DNA of 64,000 nt from contig NC_019678.1 in the NCBI RefSeq assembly GCF_000316665.1, positions 3,162,001 to 3,226,000 on the forward strand. The letters are read 5' to 3'. This DNA comes from Rivularia sp. PCC 7116 (GTDB lineage: Bacteria > Cyanobacteriota > Cyanobacteriia > Cyanobacteriales > Nostocaceae). Positions 9,074-18,302 of the stretch are shown here, in pieces (the stretch's first letter is position 1; every line of letters begins with the position of its first letter). A program made the translations under genes and the position numbers. A model generated the notes under the pieces. It ran no database searches. It saw nothing but the letters and a program-made list of their open reading frames with translations, and was not told the origin of the DNA.

Positions 9074-9274
9074 ATGATGATTTTGCCTGGAGCAACCGTT
9101 CGTGTAAAAAACCCCGCAGATACTTATTACCGCATGAGCGGACTTGTACAACGAGTAACCAACGGTAAAGTAGCTGTACTATTTGAAGGTGGTAATTGGG
9201 ATAAATTAATTACCTTCAGACTAAGTGAATTAGAGCCTGTAGACCCTACGGCAGGACGCAAAAAAGCCAAATAA
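9074..9274 (+). CDS. ndhS: NDH-1 photosynthetic complex subunit NdhS
   Basis: NdhS is a small SH3-like peripheral subunit of the cyanobacterial/chloroplast NDH-1 complex that helps form the ferredoxin docking site for cyclic electron flow. The 66-residue sequence reads [36 protein letters not shown] and [11 protein letters not shown], the conserved core of the family. Two adjacent ATGs are present (9074 and 9077); other members usually begin MILPG, so the second may be the true start. A lysine-rich C-terminus (AGRKKAK) follows. No operon partner. Confidence 0.88.
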   Translation: MMILPGATVRVKNPADTYYRMSGLVQRVTNGKVAVLFEGGNWDKLITFRLSELEPVDPTAGRKKAK

Positions 9275-9383
9275 ATTAGTTACAAGTCAAGAGTTATGAG
9301 TTTTGTATTATTTGTTATCATCTTTTAACTGATAATTCATAACTCCTAACTTACATCTTGTAGTTGATACAGATTATTTATTT

Positions 9384-10025
9384 ATGCGCCTTCCTTTACC
9401 GCAGTTTAGTAACAACAATCGTCACCCCAATCACTTTGCTGAAGTGATTGAAACTGCTACCTGTGATTTTTTAGCACAGTGTTTAGACCCGGAAGATTTA
9501 AGTTTTCCAGCAATGCCTCCTTTCGGAAGCTGGGTTTGTTCGGTAGACGAAGAATCAGGGAATAAAGTTTTTGCTGTTGTATATCATGCAACTACAATGC
9601 CTATAGATTCAGTACATAGGCCTGTGGCTTTAGGTTTATCCTTGCAAGATTTGCGCTCCGAACAACCCCAGATATTCGCCATGCTCAAAACGGAATTTCG
9701 GGCAGCCATTGTAGGATTTGAACAGGGGCAGAATAATAAAATATACCAGTATTTGCCTCCTCGTCCGCCGCAGATTCATCAAGCGGTTCATAGATGTGAT
9801 TCCGAGTCGGTATTAACATTTACCGAAAAATTTGATTTTTTACAAATACTGCTTTCAGTTGACGGTGCCCCTGTGGAAGCTTTGAGTGCAGCAGCAATTC
9901 GTGATGTATACAAGTTGCGTAAAGCTGACCGACAATGGTTAGTAGAAGCAGGGCGGTACTTAAGCGTGTTGCTTAAAGATGATTACGACCGTCTTCGATT
10001 TATTTTGAATCAAATACATCCTTAG
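9384..10025 (+). CDS. Conserved cyanobacterial protein, HAS-barrel-like
   Basis: A 213-residue soluble protein. Its N-terminal half (FAEVIETATCDFLAQCLDPE, PPFGSWVCSVDEESGNKVFAVVYHATTMPID, RPVALGL) resembles the HAS-barrel domain found at the N-terminus of HerA-type ATPases and F1 subunits, but no P-loop or ATPase domain follows. The C-terminal half is helical (VEALSAAAIRDVYKLRKADRQWL) and ends DYDRLRFILNQIHP. Such stand-alone proteins are widespread in cyanobacteria with no known function. The call is by pattern only and could be wrong at the domain level. Single-gene transcription unit between ndhS and the antiporter. Confidence 0.55.
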   Translation: MRLPLPQFSNNNRHPNHFAEVIETATCDFLAQCLDPEDLSFPAMPPFGSWVCSVDEESGNKVFAVVYHATTMPIDSVHRPVALGLSLQDLRSEQPQIFAMLKTEFRAAIVGFEQGQNNKIYQYLPPRPPQIHQAVHRCDSESVLTFTEKFDFLQILLSVDGAPVEALSAAAIRDVYKLRKADRQWLVEAGRYLSVLLKDDYDRLRFILNQIHP

Positions 10026-10198
10026 GTAGTTAATTTACAAACAGCTTTTAAGGTATTCTAAGTATAATTTTTATTTTTTTACCTCACTCGCGCTTGCACA
10101 TCTTTATTTAAAAAAGGTAGTTCAAAAAAATCTGTCAACTATAACTGCGATCGCTTTCTCAAGCAGCACGTTTTTGCTTTGTCCGCAATTAAAAAAAT

Positions 10199-12472
10199 AT
10201 GGTACTTTTAGAGCGAATTGCAGTCTTACCATACAGTCAAGTTTTCTCTATAAAAAATGGGGCAGGCTTCCCGTTCTGGGTATTTCAGACCCAGAACGGA
10301 GGAGTCCCTACATTTGAAAACGAGGGCTTGTTTAAAAGCCTGCCCCATTTTTTAGGAGTGGTCTCCGGTCAACTTATTGAAAAGGAACCAATTATTCCAT
10401 TCGTTATTTTATTGGTAGTTATTTTAGTCGTACCTATTATATTTGAACGACTGCGATTACCTGGATTAATCGGTTTAATTTTATCAGGAATATTAATAGG
10501 TCAGTCCGGTTGGAATTTATTCAAAATAGATAGTTCTATTTGGGATTTATTATCAACGATTGGCTTGGCTTATTTATTATTTATAGCAGGTTTAGAAGTT
10601 GATTTAGAACAATTAAATCGAAAAAGAAATCGCGCTTTAGGTTTTGGTAGCTTTGCATTCTGCGTTCCTTTAGTACTGGGAAGTTTGCTGGGAAAAATTT
10701 TTGGATTTGATTGGTTGAGTTCAATTTTAATTGGCTCGTTAATCTCTTCCTATACTCTGTTGGCTTATCCGATTATTAATCGTTTGGGATTAACCAATAA
10801 TGAAGCCGTGAGTGTAACAATTGGAGCCAGCATTTTTACAGATATTGCCACATTATTAATCTTAGCTGTATGCGTTTCCATACATTTACAGCAATTGAAT
10901 ATTTGGCAGACCATTGCACTATTAGGTTGGTTGGCTGTCTACTCAGTGGTAGTTTTAGTAGGTTTTGGCCGGATTGGCAAGGAATTTCTACGAAGAACCG
11001 GGGAAGATGAAGCAAACCAGTTTTTATTTGTAATTACAGCAGTTTTTTTAGCTGCTGGCATGGCTGAATTTATTGGTATAGAAGCAATTATTGCAGCCTT
11101 TTTTGCTGGATTAGCTGTCAATGAAGTTATTGGAGATGGAATTGTCAAACAAAAGATTGTCTTTGTAGGTAGCGTGCTATTTATTCCAATCTTCTTTGTT
11201 GACCTTGGTTTGAAGCTTAATTTACCAGCTTTTTTGCAAGATATAAACTTGGTTTGGTTGACTCTACTTCTGGTGTTGATTTTGATTGCGAGTAAATTAA
11301 TTGCAGCATTATTCGCAAAACTAATTTACCGCTACAATTGGCGTGAAGTCATCACCATGTGGTCTATAAGCCTACCCCAAGTAGGAGTGACTTCTTGTGT
11401 AACCTTTATTGCGTATCAAGCCGAATTATTTAACTTAGATATTTTAAATAGCGTCATAATTTTAATTCTGGTAACTTCTGGAATTGGACCAATAATTACT
11501 AGTCGGGCAGCACGAGGCTTGAATTCCTCATTATTAAAACAGCAACAAACATCTACATATGTTGCCGTTTCAGATAAAAAAGACAACCCTTTCAGTATCA
11601 TAGTACCGATTTACAACCCTCAGACCCAGCAACATTTAATGGAAATGGCTGCATTACTTGCTCATCAAGCTCGTGGCAGAATTATGCCTTTAGCAATAGC
11701 CACTGCAACAGCAAGTATGGATGCACCCCAGCTAGAAAATTCCTTACAAAGAAGCGAAAGACTTTTAAGTAAAGCCACAGCATTAAGTCGTATATTAGAT
11801 GTAGAAGCAGAACCATTATTACGAATTGATGATGCTTTTGCCCAAGGAATTAGTAGAGCTGCCAGAGAAAACAAGGCCAATTTGATTGTTATGGGTTGGG
11901 GTAAACGTACCGGATTAAAAGCGCGTTTATTCGGTAACGTAATTGATGGTGTTTTATGGGCATCTCACTGTCCCGTAGCCGTGACTCGTCTTGTAGAATC
12001 ACCCTCTAAAATACAGCGTATTTTAGTACCCGTAGAAAATTTGACAGCACCTATATTGCAGCCAGTACAGTTCGCTGCAATGCTGGGAGAATCCAATCAA
12101 GCCCAAGTTACCGTACTCAACGTGTGCGATCGCCGCACTAGTTCGAGTAAAATATCTCATCGCCGATCGCAACTTTCATTATTAGTATCCAAACTAGGTT
12201 TATCCAATCCACCTGAAGTTCAAATAATCGCTCACGAAAATGTTGCTCAGGCAATATTGCAGGCAGCCCGATTGTACGATTTAGTTGTGCTACCTTTTAT
12301 TCGCAATCGTACTATCCCCGGAGGATTAGCGATTAGTGATGTCACAACTCAGTTAGCTAGTCAATTAACTTGTTCCATTATCATGCTTGGAGAACCACCA
12401 CAGCGTACCAATAACGCCACTGTAAAAGCTGGTTTTTCCAGCAGTCAGCTACCGGTTACTAGTTTTCAGTGA
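10199..12472 (+). CDS. CPA2-family cation:proton antiporter with C-terminal universal stress domains
   Basis: The membrane part (about residues 60-450) is a KefB/NapA-type monovalent cation:H+ antiporter with about 12 segments: VPIIFERLRLPGLIGLILSG, GLAYLLFIAGLEVDLEQL, and a TDIATLL segment carrying the family's conserved Asp. The soluble C-terminal part (about residues 465-740) contains two tandem universal stress protein-like domains (FSIIVPIYNP...; ...IQRILVPVENLTA), suggesting nucleotide-sensitive gating, which is inference. The first 53 codons from the ATG at 10199 include a 102-bp palindromic repeat read in frame. An in-frame GTG at 10358, just after that repeat, gives a start closer to the conserved EPIIPFVILL region. 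Which start is used is open. Ion specificity unknown. Confidence 0.87.
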   Translation: MVLLERIAVLPYSQVFSIKNGAGFPFWVFQTQNGGVPTFENEGLFKSLPHFLGVVSGQLIEKEPIIPFVILLVVILVVPIIFERLRLPGLIGLILSGILIGQSGWNLFKIDSSIWDLLSTIGLAYLLFIAGLEVDLEQLNRKRNRALGFGSFAFCVPLVLGSLLGKIFGFDWLSSILIGSLISSYTLLAYPIINRLGLTNNEAVSVTIGASIFTDIATLLILAVCVSIHLQQLNIWQTIALLGWLAVYSVVVLVGFGRIGKEFLRRTGEDEANQFLFVITAVFLAAGMAEFIGIEAIIAAFFAGLAVNEVIGDGIVKQKIVFVGSVLFIPIFFVDLGLKLNLPAFLQDINLVWLTLLLVLILIASKLIAALFAKLIYRYNWREVITMWSISLPQVGVTSCVTFIAYQAELFNLDILNSVIILILVTSGIGPIITSRAARGLNSSLLKQQQTSTYVAVSDKKDNPFSIIVPIYNPQTQQHLMEMAALLAHQARGRIMPLAIATATASMDAPQLENSLQRSERLLSKATALSRILDVEAEPLLRIDDAFAQGISRAARENKANLIVMGWGKRTGLKARLFGNVIDGVLWASHCPVAVTRLVESPSKIQRILVPVENLTAPILQPVQFAAMLGESNQAQVTVLNVCDRRTSSSKISHRRSQLSLLVSKLGLSNPPEVQIIAHENVAQAILQAARLYDLVVLPFIRNRTIPGGLAISDVTTQLASQLTCSIIMLGEPPQRTNNATVKAGFSSSQLPVTSFQ
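10252..10353. repeat. Palindromic MITE-like element at the 5' end of the antiporter gene
   Basis: Perfect 18-bp terminal inverted repeats (AAAAAATGGGGCAGGCTT at 10252-10269; its complement at 10336-10353) enclose a second perfect 11-bp hairpin (10271-10281 with 10289-10299). The total of 102 bp equals 34 codons and stays open in the antiporter frame. The outer repeat, if transcribed, also resembles a terminator stem with a T-tract. Confidence 0.75.
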
Positions 12473-13141
12473 ACAGTTATCGACTAAGAGTTAAGTCGGT
12501 GGGTGGAATTTATAACTATGTGATTGCGAGTGGAACGGACTAAAGCGAAGCATGAGCGCGTTCACCGTAGGTGCGGCTCAGACGTAGATCGTCACAAGCA
12601 CTTCGAGAGTTTTACATTCCGTTACATAGTTTGGTTTATTCTAGCCTACCTACTTATCAGCTAACAGTAAAAAATTACTCCCTTCTCAGGTTTACGATTA
12701 CCTACTAAGTGGCTTTGGTTGAGCTGCGTTTACGCAAAGGTTGTCCTAGAGTCAGCCAATATCCTGCTGGGTAACTTCTTACGAAGATGTTGAGAAAACC
12801 TTTTCTCTAACGCCACTTGCCATGTTTAATGCTCTGCGCCCAATTACGATTTCTTAAATCTTCAACGTAAATGTACTCCCCTACAATAACTTTAACTTAT
12901 TAAATTTTTGATAAATTTTACGATTATACTTCACAGTCACTACACAATCTTTGTTATTTTTCTTATGGAATTGTTAAGCAAATGATTTCTATTTCAGGGG
13001 AAGATTGCATCGAATATAAATAGGTGAGTTCAAAAAAATTTTGAACTATCCGTAGTTCAACTCTATTTTTCTTGTCAAGCTGGGTATCCTAGAGACAAGC
13101 ACAACCGAATAACGTAAATATTTGTAATTAATTGGTCAACT
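12473..13141. other. Intergenic region with one degenerate palindromic element
   Basis: About 670 bases with no supported gene. 12498-12650 holds an imperfect inverted-repeat element. 12700-12800 is GC-richer than its surroundings and looks like another dispersed repeat. 12840-13141 is AT-rich and should carry the promoter of the UDP-sugar genes. No RNA gene is recognised. Confidence 0.4.
12498..12650. repeat. Imperfect inverted-repeat element, about 153 bp
   Basis: The left end GGTGGGTGGAATTTATAACT and the complement of the right end (GGTAGGCTAGAATAAACCAA) align with several mismatches, followed by ACTATGT on both sides. The interior is GC-richer and non-coding. It resembles a decayed MITE. 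Confidence 0.35.
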
Positions 13142-14104
13142 ATGAGAATATTGGTGACGGGCGGAGCTGGATTTATTGGTTCCCATCTAATTGATAGATT
13201 AATGAATGATGGGCATGAAGTTATTTGTTTAGATAATTTTTATACAGGACACAAGCGGAATATCCTTAAATGGATGAATCATCCGTACTTTGAACTGATT
13301 CGCCACGATATCACCGAACCAATTAGGTTAGAAGTCGCACAAATTTATCATTTAGCTTGTCCTGCTTCACCAGTACATTATCAATACAATCCCGTAAAAA
13401 CAGTTAAAACCAATGTAATGGGTACGCTGAATATGCTGGGTTTGGCTAAACGTGTCAAAGCAAGAATTTTACTCGCTTCTACTAGTGAAGTTTATGGCGA
13501 TCCAGAAGTTCATCCCCAACAGGAAGAATACAGAGGTAGCGTAAATCCCATCGGACTTCGTTCCTGCTATGACGAAGGTAAGCGGATTGCTGAAACGCTA
13601 ATGTTCGATTATCACAGGCAAAATGATGTTGATATTCGCGTTGCTCGTATTTTCAACACCTATGGTCCTCGGATGTTAGAAAATGATGGACGGGTAGTTA
13701 GCAATTTTGTGGTTCAAGCTTTAAAGGGTATACCCCTAACTGTCTATGGAGATGGCTCGCAGACCCGTAGTTTCTGTTACGTAGATAATCTGGTAGATGG
13801 ATTGATGCGTTTGATGAATGGAGACCATATTGGTCCGATTAACTTAGGTAATCCAGACGAATACACTATTCTGCAATTGGCGGAAACCGTGCAAAACATG
13901 GTTAATCCCGATGTCAAAATTAAATTTGAGCCACTACCCTCCGATGACCCCCGTCGCCGTCGCCCCGATATAACCAAAGCAAAGAGCTTGTTAAATTGGG
14001 AACCTACCATTCCTCTTCAAGAAGGGTTAAAACAGACTATAGAAGATTTCCGAGAGCGAGTGCAAAGTAATGAGAAGTTGGTTGTCAATAGTAGTGTCAA
14101 GTAA
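13142..14104 (+). CDS. UDP-glucuronate decarboxylase (UDP-xylose synthase), SDR family
   Basis: Extended short-chain dehydrogenase of 320 residues that converts UDP-glucuronate to UDP-xylose with bound NAD. The Rossmann motif [10 protein letters not shown] lies at residues 7-16. The catalytic pair Y143-x3-K147 sits in SCYDEGKR, and [10 protein letters not shown] precedes it. [28 protein letters not shown] and [10 protein letters not shown] are typical of UXS rather than of UDP-glucose 4-epimerase. The next gene, about 110 bases downstream on the same strand, is UDP-glucose dehydrogenase, which makes its substrate. The two therefore form a UDP-glucose to UDP-xylose route feeding cell-wall or exopolysaccharide synthesis. 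Confidence 0.92.
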   Translation: MRILVTGGAGFIGSHLIDRLMNDGHEVICLDNFYTGHKRNILKWMNHPYFELIRHDITEPIRLEVAQIYHLACPASPVHYQYNPVKTVKTNVMGTLNMLGLAKRVKARILLASTSEVYGDPEVHPQQEEYRGSVNPIGLRSCYDEGKRIAETLMFDYHRQNDVDIRVARIFNTYGPRMLENDGRVVSNFVVQALKGIPLTVYGDGSQTRSFCYVDNLVDGLMRLMNGDHIGPINLGNPDEYTILQLAETVQNMVNPDVKIKFEPLPSDDPRRRRPDITKAKSLLNWEPTIPLQEGLKQTIEDFRERVQSNEKLVVNSSVK

Positions 14105-14212
14105 GAATAAATACTTTTTGCTGAAAACTTTTGATTCTAGACTATAGACTCTTCGGATATTGACTACTAAAAATTTGTTAGACAACTCCAAAAAAGTGAG
14201 GAATTAAATAAA

Positions 14213-15598
14213 ATGCGAGTTTGCGTAATCGGTACAGGTTATGTTGGTTTGGTAACTGGTGCTTGCTTGGCTCATGTTGGACATGATGTAATTTGTATAG
14301 ATAATAACGAAGAAAAAGTTAAATTGATGAAGTCAGGGCAATCGCCAATTTTTGAGCCAGGGCTTTCGGAAATTATGCAAAATGCCATTAAAAATGGAAA
14401 AATTCAGTTTTCCAGTGATTTGGCAGCAGGAGTTGCTCACGGAGAAATTTTATTTATTGCCGTAGGAACTCCACCTTTGCCAACAGGTGAAAGCGATACC
14501 CGTTATGTAGAAGCAGTGGCAAAAGGTATCGGTAGTCATTTAAATGGCGGTTATAAGGTAATCGTAAATAAATCCACAGTACCCATTGGTTCTGGAGATT
14601 GGGTACGAATGATTGTCCTCGATGGAATTGCCGAACGTCAAAAAGAATTAGTACCTGCAGGTGGAGCTTCCAGTGATGACAAATTACCTACTGGAGATTT
14701 TGATGTAGTTAGCAACCCTGAGTTTTTGCGCGAGGGTTCGGCAATTTACGATACTTTCAATCCCGACCGGATTGTTTTGGGAGGTAACTCTCAAAAAGCT
14801 CTTTCGATGATGAAAGAACTATACACTCCGATTGTAGAGCGTCAGTACGCTGAAGATAAATCTTTACCCCCAGTACCCGTACTAACAACAGATTTGTCTT
14901 CTGCTGAGATGGTCAAATATGCTGCAAACGCTTTCCTAGCAACCAAAATTAGCTTTATTAACGAAGTTGCTAACATTTGCGATCGCGTTGGTGCTGATGT
15001 GACTCAAGTTGCTAAGGGTATCGGTTTGGATTCCCGTATCGGTAACAAGTTCCTCAATGCTGGAATTGGTTGGGGTGGTTCTTGTTTCCCCAAAGATGTA
15101 TCCGCATTGGTTCACACTGCTGATGACTACGGTTACGAAGCACAATTACTCAAAGCAACAATTAGCGTTAACGAACGTCAGCGCTTGATTGCAATGGAAA
15201 AACTCCAGCAAGCTTTGAAGATTCTCAAAGGTAAGACTGTAGGTTTACTCGGTTTAACCTTTAAGCCAGATACCGATGATATGCGCGATGCTCCAGCGTT
15301 GAATTTAATCGAGCAATTGAATCGATTGGGAGCAAAAGTAAAAGCATACGACCCAATTATTTCACAATCTGGTATGCGTCATGGTCTTTCTGGAGTACAG
15401 GTAGAAACCGATGCAGAAAGATTAGCTGACGGTTGTGATGCTTTGGTAGTTGTTACTGAATGGGAACAGTTCAACAGCCTAGATTTTGCAAAAATGGCTA
15501 AATTAATGAACCACCCCGTTATTATCGACGGTCGTAACTTCCTCGATCCTGAAGCAACTATTAGAGCGGGATTCCAATATATTGGTGTTGGTCGCTAA
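14213..15598 (+). CDS. ugd: UDP-glucose 6-dehydrogenase
   Basis: Oxidises UDP-glucose to UDP-glucuronate in two NAD-dependent steps. The 461-residue protein starts with the NAD-binding motif VCVIGTGYVGLVTG and has VGTPPLPTGESDTRYV. The conserved STVPIGSGDWVR segment follows, then the catalytic Cys at residue 291 in GWGGSCFPKD, and C-terminal GLTFKPDTDDMRDAPAL and VVVTEWEQF. It lies about 110 bases behind the UDP-glucuronate decarboxylase gene in the same direction, and a strong hairpin terminator follows. A GDP-mannose dehydrogenase is the only real alternative; overall length and the neighbour favour UDP-glucose. Confidence 0.95.
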   Translation: MRVCVIGTGYVGLVTGACLAHVGHDVICIDNNEEKVKLMKSGQSPIFEPGLSEIMQNAIKNGKIQFSSDLAAGVAHGEILFIAVGTPPLPTGESDTRYVEAVAKGIGSHLNGGYKVIVNKSTVPIGSGDWVRMIVLDGIAERQKELVPAGGASSDDKLPTGDFDVVSNPEFLREGSAIYDTFNPDRIVLGGNSQKALSMMKELYTPIVERQYAEDKSLPPVPVLTTDLSSAEMVKYAANAFLATKISFINEVANICDRVGADVTQVAKGIGLDSRIGNKFLNAGIGWGGSCFPKDVSALVHTADDYGYEAQLLKATISVNERQRLIAMEKLQQALKILKGKTVGLLGLTFKPDTDDMRDAPALNLIEQLNRLGAKVKAYDPIISQSGMRHGLSGVQVETDAERLADGCDALVVVTEWEQFNSLDFAKMAKLMNHPVIIDGRNFLDPEATIRAGFQYIGVGR

Positions 15599-15685
15599 AA
15601 TCTTGCTAAGTTAATCTACAGATTTTAGATTTTAGCTAAAACTCTTTTTTGATTAATTCTAAAATCTAGTTTATTTACAGCATTA

Positions 15686-15721
15686 TAGAGACGTAGCATT
15701 GCTACGTCTCTACATTTTTTT
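15686..15721 (+). terminator. Rho-independent-type terminator after ugd
   Basis: Perfect 13-bp stem TAGAGACGTAGCA / TGCTACGTCTCTA with a one-base loop, followed within two bases by a T-tract. Similar GAGACG hairpins occur elsewhere in the window (about 60100), so it may be a dispersed repeat that also serves as terminator. Confidence 0.7.
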
Positions 15722-15728
15722 ATTTATT

Positions 15729-15852
15729 AGGAATGGCCGCATCTGGCACATTTTTCTGTAGGGTGCTGTGACATTTAGATTAATTTTCAACGTAGTATAA
15801 GACTTGTAATGTCACGCACCATCCGAGTCTTGTGACAATTGCGGCCATTCCT
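15729..15852. repeat. MITE-like element with AGGAATGGCCGCA ends, 124 bp
   Basis: Perfect 13-bp terminal inverted repeats (AGGAATGGCCGCA at 15729 and its complement ending at 15852). Imperfect pairing continues inward through TGACATT and AATGTCA. Non-coding; sits between the convergent ugd and APC permease genes. Confidence 0.6.
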
Positions 15853-15863
15853 GTTTATTTTTC

Positions 15864-17174
15864 CTAACTTTTTAACTTTGCGACTGCGTGCCAAATTAAT
15901 CCTGCAACAATTAGTGCTAAACCAACTTGCCAAATAAAGGGTTCAACCCAAAAAGCTAAAAACATACAGGCTGATAAACCAAGCAGCGAAAGCCATTTAG
16001 GATAGAGTCTGTCTTCTGTAGGTAAAGAGAACGCGGCTAAATTAGTCACAGAATAATAAATTAAGACTGTAAAAGCACTGAAAGACCAAGTAGTCTTAAC
16101 ATTGCCAATTAAAACTAAAACAGAAATTATCGCGCTGACTGCAATTACAGCAGGTGTTGGAGTTGTACCCGATTGATTCAATCTTGCAAAAAGACTTGGC
16201 ATATCTCGTCTCCTTCCCATCGCTAACAATACGCGAGATAAACCCAAAATCAAATTCAGCAATACTCCCAACATCGCAAAAATTGCACCAATTGCTAAAA
16301 TTTGCGCTCCTCCCGGAATACCAAAGCTACGTACTGCGACTTCTAAAGGTGCAGCTTGTCCTCTCAAAGCCGATTCACCAAGATTTTCTGCTCCTATCCC
16401 GGCTACAGCAATCGTGGCTACTCCCACGTAAATAAGCATCGTAACTATCATCGTGACGATAATAGCTTTAGGAATAGTTTTACGTGGTTCCTTTGCTTCC
16501 TCTCCTAGAGTCGCAATTCTCCCGTAACCCGTATAAGCAACGAACATTAAAGCACTGGCTTGAAGTACATCAGCGAAAGAATCCTGAAAAAAAGGTGTTA
16601 GATTTTCATTGCCTGCCGCGATCGCTGTAGGAATTCCGCCCAGGATAAAGAAAAGTAGACTAAAAATAGAAACAGATACAATTACAATGTTTACGCGATT
16701 AGAACGGCGAATACCATTTAAAACAACAGCCGTAATGACAAATACCGCAGCCAAAGCCAAAGGTATAAGTAAACCGCGTCCTGTCAAACCCATTGCATTC
16801 AAAAAGTAGCCAGCAAAACCCAAAGCAGCAGTAGCAGCAGAAGCAGATTTAGCCAGCAAAAACATCCATCCAGCGGTAAATCCTAGCCAAGAATTTAGAT
16901 ATTTATAGCCATATTCATAAGAACCACCACTCACGGGATGATTTGCAGCAAGCTGAGCGCTATTGAGTCCATTGCAAGTAGCAACCAATGCACCAATAAT
17001 TACAGCTAAAATCACCGCATTCCCAGCAATCCCAGCAGCAATACCAATACTGACAAAAACCCCAGTACCGATAATCGAACCAAGCCCCATCACAGTTGCA
17101 CCTACAACCCCCAATTCTCGTCGCAATTGCGGCGATGATGTTTTGAGCGACACAACACCTCTCCCTAACAACAC
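15864..17174 (-). CDS. APC-superfamily amino acid permease
   Basis: A 436-residue polytopic protein with about 12 membrane segments. The first carries the APC consensus GSIIGTGVFVSIGIAAG, and segment 2-3 reads HPVSGGSYEYGYKYLNSWLG. FVAYTGYGRIATLGEEAKEPRKTIPKAI is the conserved cytoplasmic loop of cationic or neutral amino acid transporters in this superfamily. Substrate cannot be assigned. The ORF begins with GTG at 17174; a second GTG at 17153 would begin (M)SLKTSSPQLRREL and is equally plausible. It converges on ugd across a hairpin and a MITE-like element. Confidence 0.85.
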   Translation of the reverse strand: MLLGRGVVSLKTSSPQLRRELGVVGATVMGLGSIIGTGVFVSIGIAAGIAGNAVILAVIIGALVATCNGLNSAQLAANHPVSGGSYEYGYKYLNSWLGFTAGWMFLLAKSASAATAALGFAGYFLNAMGLTGRGLLIPLALAAVFVITAVVLNGIRRSNRVNIVIVSVSIFSLLFFILGGIPTAIAAGNENLTPFFQDSFADVLQASALMFVAYTGYGRIATLGEEAKEPRKTIPKAIIVTMIVTMLIYVGVATIAVAGIGAENLGESALRGQAAPLEVAVRSFGIPGGAQILAIGAIFAMLGVLLNLILGLSRVLLAMGRRRDMPSLFARLNQSGTTPTPAVIAVSAIISVLVLIGNVKTTWSFSAFTVLIYYSVTNLAAFSLPTEDRLYPKWLSLLGLSACMFLAFWVEPFIWQVGLALIVAGLIWHAVAKLKS

Positions 17175-17510
17175 TCTTGGACTTGATTGTACAGTTCAAG
17201 GCTTGCTTTACATAGGCTTTTGATTACTTAATTGGTAATTGGGGATTGGTAATTGGCAATTGGGAATAGTAAGGAGTTAGGAGTTAAAAATAATTGTTTC
17301 TACCCCATCTTCCCCACGCCATTTGCTCCACTTCCCCCTCTCTCCTTGTCTCCCTATCTCCCAAACATAATTACCCCCCTGCAATCTACCAGAAGACTGG
17401 TTGACGACAGAGGGGTATTAACTCTGGTGACATTTATCTAAATTTCCTATAGTTACTCAGGTGATGAACAATTATCAAATTTGGGTTGATAACTGTTCGT
17501 TGCTCATTGA
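17175..17510. other. Repeat-bearing intergenic region
   Basis: About 335 bases. 17228-17290 consists of ATTGGTA and GAGTTAG heptamers, followed at 17300-17370 by pyrimidine-rich sequence (CTTCCCC, CTCTCCTTG). The promoter of the permease gene should lie at its left end. No gene recognised. Confidence 0.4.
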
Positions 17511-18302
17511 CTAAGTACGTGGTATGCGCTCAATTTCAGCATATCCGCTAAAAATTAACTTTTGACCTTCTGTCTCTAAACGGTTTAACCGCAGTTTTAC
17601 TCCATCAAGGTCAAAACGGTCTAAATCGACCATATTATCTAAAATTTCTGCTAATGCAGTACATAAAGTTTCTGAAGTTTCTCTTTGCTCTTCTGGTACC
17701 GACTCCAAGTCAATTTCAGGATCTCTGAAGGAAACTTTGCGTCTTCTTTCAATTCCTACTTTTACAGTCATATATAACGGCACCAATTCGCCATTATTTA
17801 AGTCAGCTTTAGCGAAAATCTTTAACCGATTATCTGGCAGTAATTCTACCTCAACATCAGTAAAAGAAACGGGTTCGCCGTCAGACAACGCTGTCAATGT
17901 TGGTTCGGTAAGGTTTATCAAACGCTTTTTCACTAATTCAGCACTAAAAGCTTGATTAATACCAACTTGAGTCAACACAACTTGAGCAATCGCTTGAGTG
18001 GGTTGTTTTAAACGCAATTTACCGCTTAGTACCGAACTGAAGTCAATAGACACCGCATCGGTTTCAAAGGACATTTCTTCAACGAAGAAATCTTTGCGAA
18101 TTACTAAACTACGACCACTCATTTTGAAGCTGTCAATACTGCCCTGTAAAAGCTTACTGGAGGGATAGCAGCGGACAAAGACTTCTACCGACTCGCTTTT
18201 AGTAAACAAGTGGCGAATCGTTTGGCTCGCAACAGTATTGAGCATCTGCTCGCCCCAGTCGCTGCCTTTGGAATCTTTAAAACCAGTAAGTCCGCCAAAC
18301 AT
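17511..18302 (-). CDS. DUF2993 (LmeA-like) protein
   Basis: A 263-residue protein with the beta-rich repetitive layout of DUF2993 proteins: VFVRCYPSSKLLQGSIDSF, GRSLVIRKDFFVEEMSFETD, LRLKQPTQAIAQVVLTQVGI and EPVSFTDVEVELLPDNRLKI. The family is common in cyanobacteria and actinobacteria, where LmeA affects cell-envelope lipoglycans; its role in cyanobacteria is unknown. There is no clear signal peptide at this ATG. The C-terminal segment FDLDGVKLRLNRLETEGQKLIFSGYAEIERIPRT closes the domain. It is transcribed alone, with a gene-poor 0.9 kb region upstream. Confidence 0.75.
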   Translation of the reverse strand: MFGGLTGFKDSKGSDWGEQMLNTVASQTIRHLFTKSESVEVFVRCYPSSKLLQGSIDSFKMSGRSLVIRKDFFVEEMSFETDAVSIDFSSVLSGKLRLKQPTQAIAQVVLTQVGINQAFSAELVKKRLINLTEPTLTALSDGEPVSFTDVEVELLPDNRLKIFAKADLNNGELVPLYMTVKVGIERRRKVSFRDPEIDLESVPEEQRETSETLCTALAEILDNMVDLDRFDLDGVKLRLNRLETEGQKLIFSGYAEIERIPRT

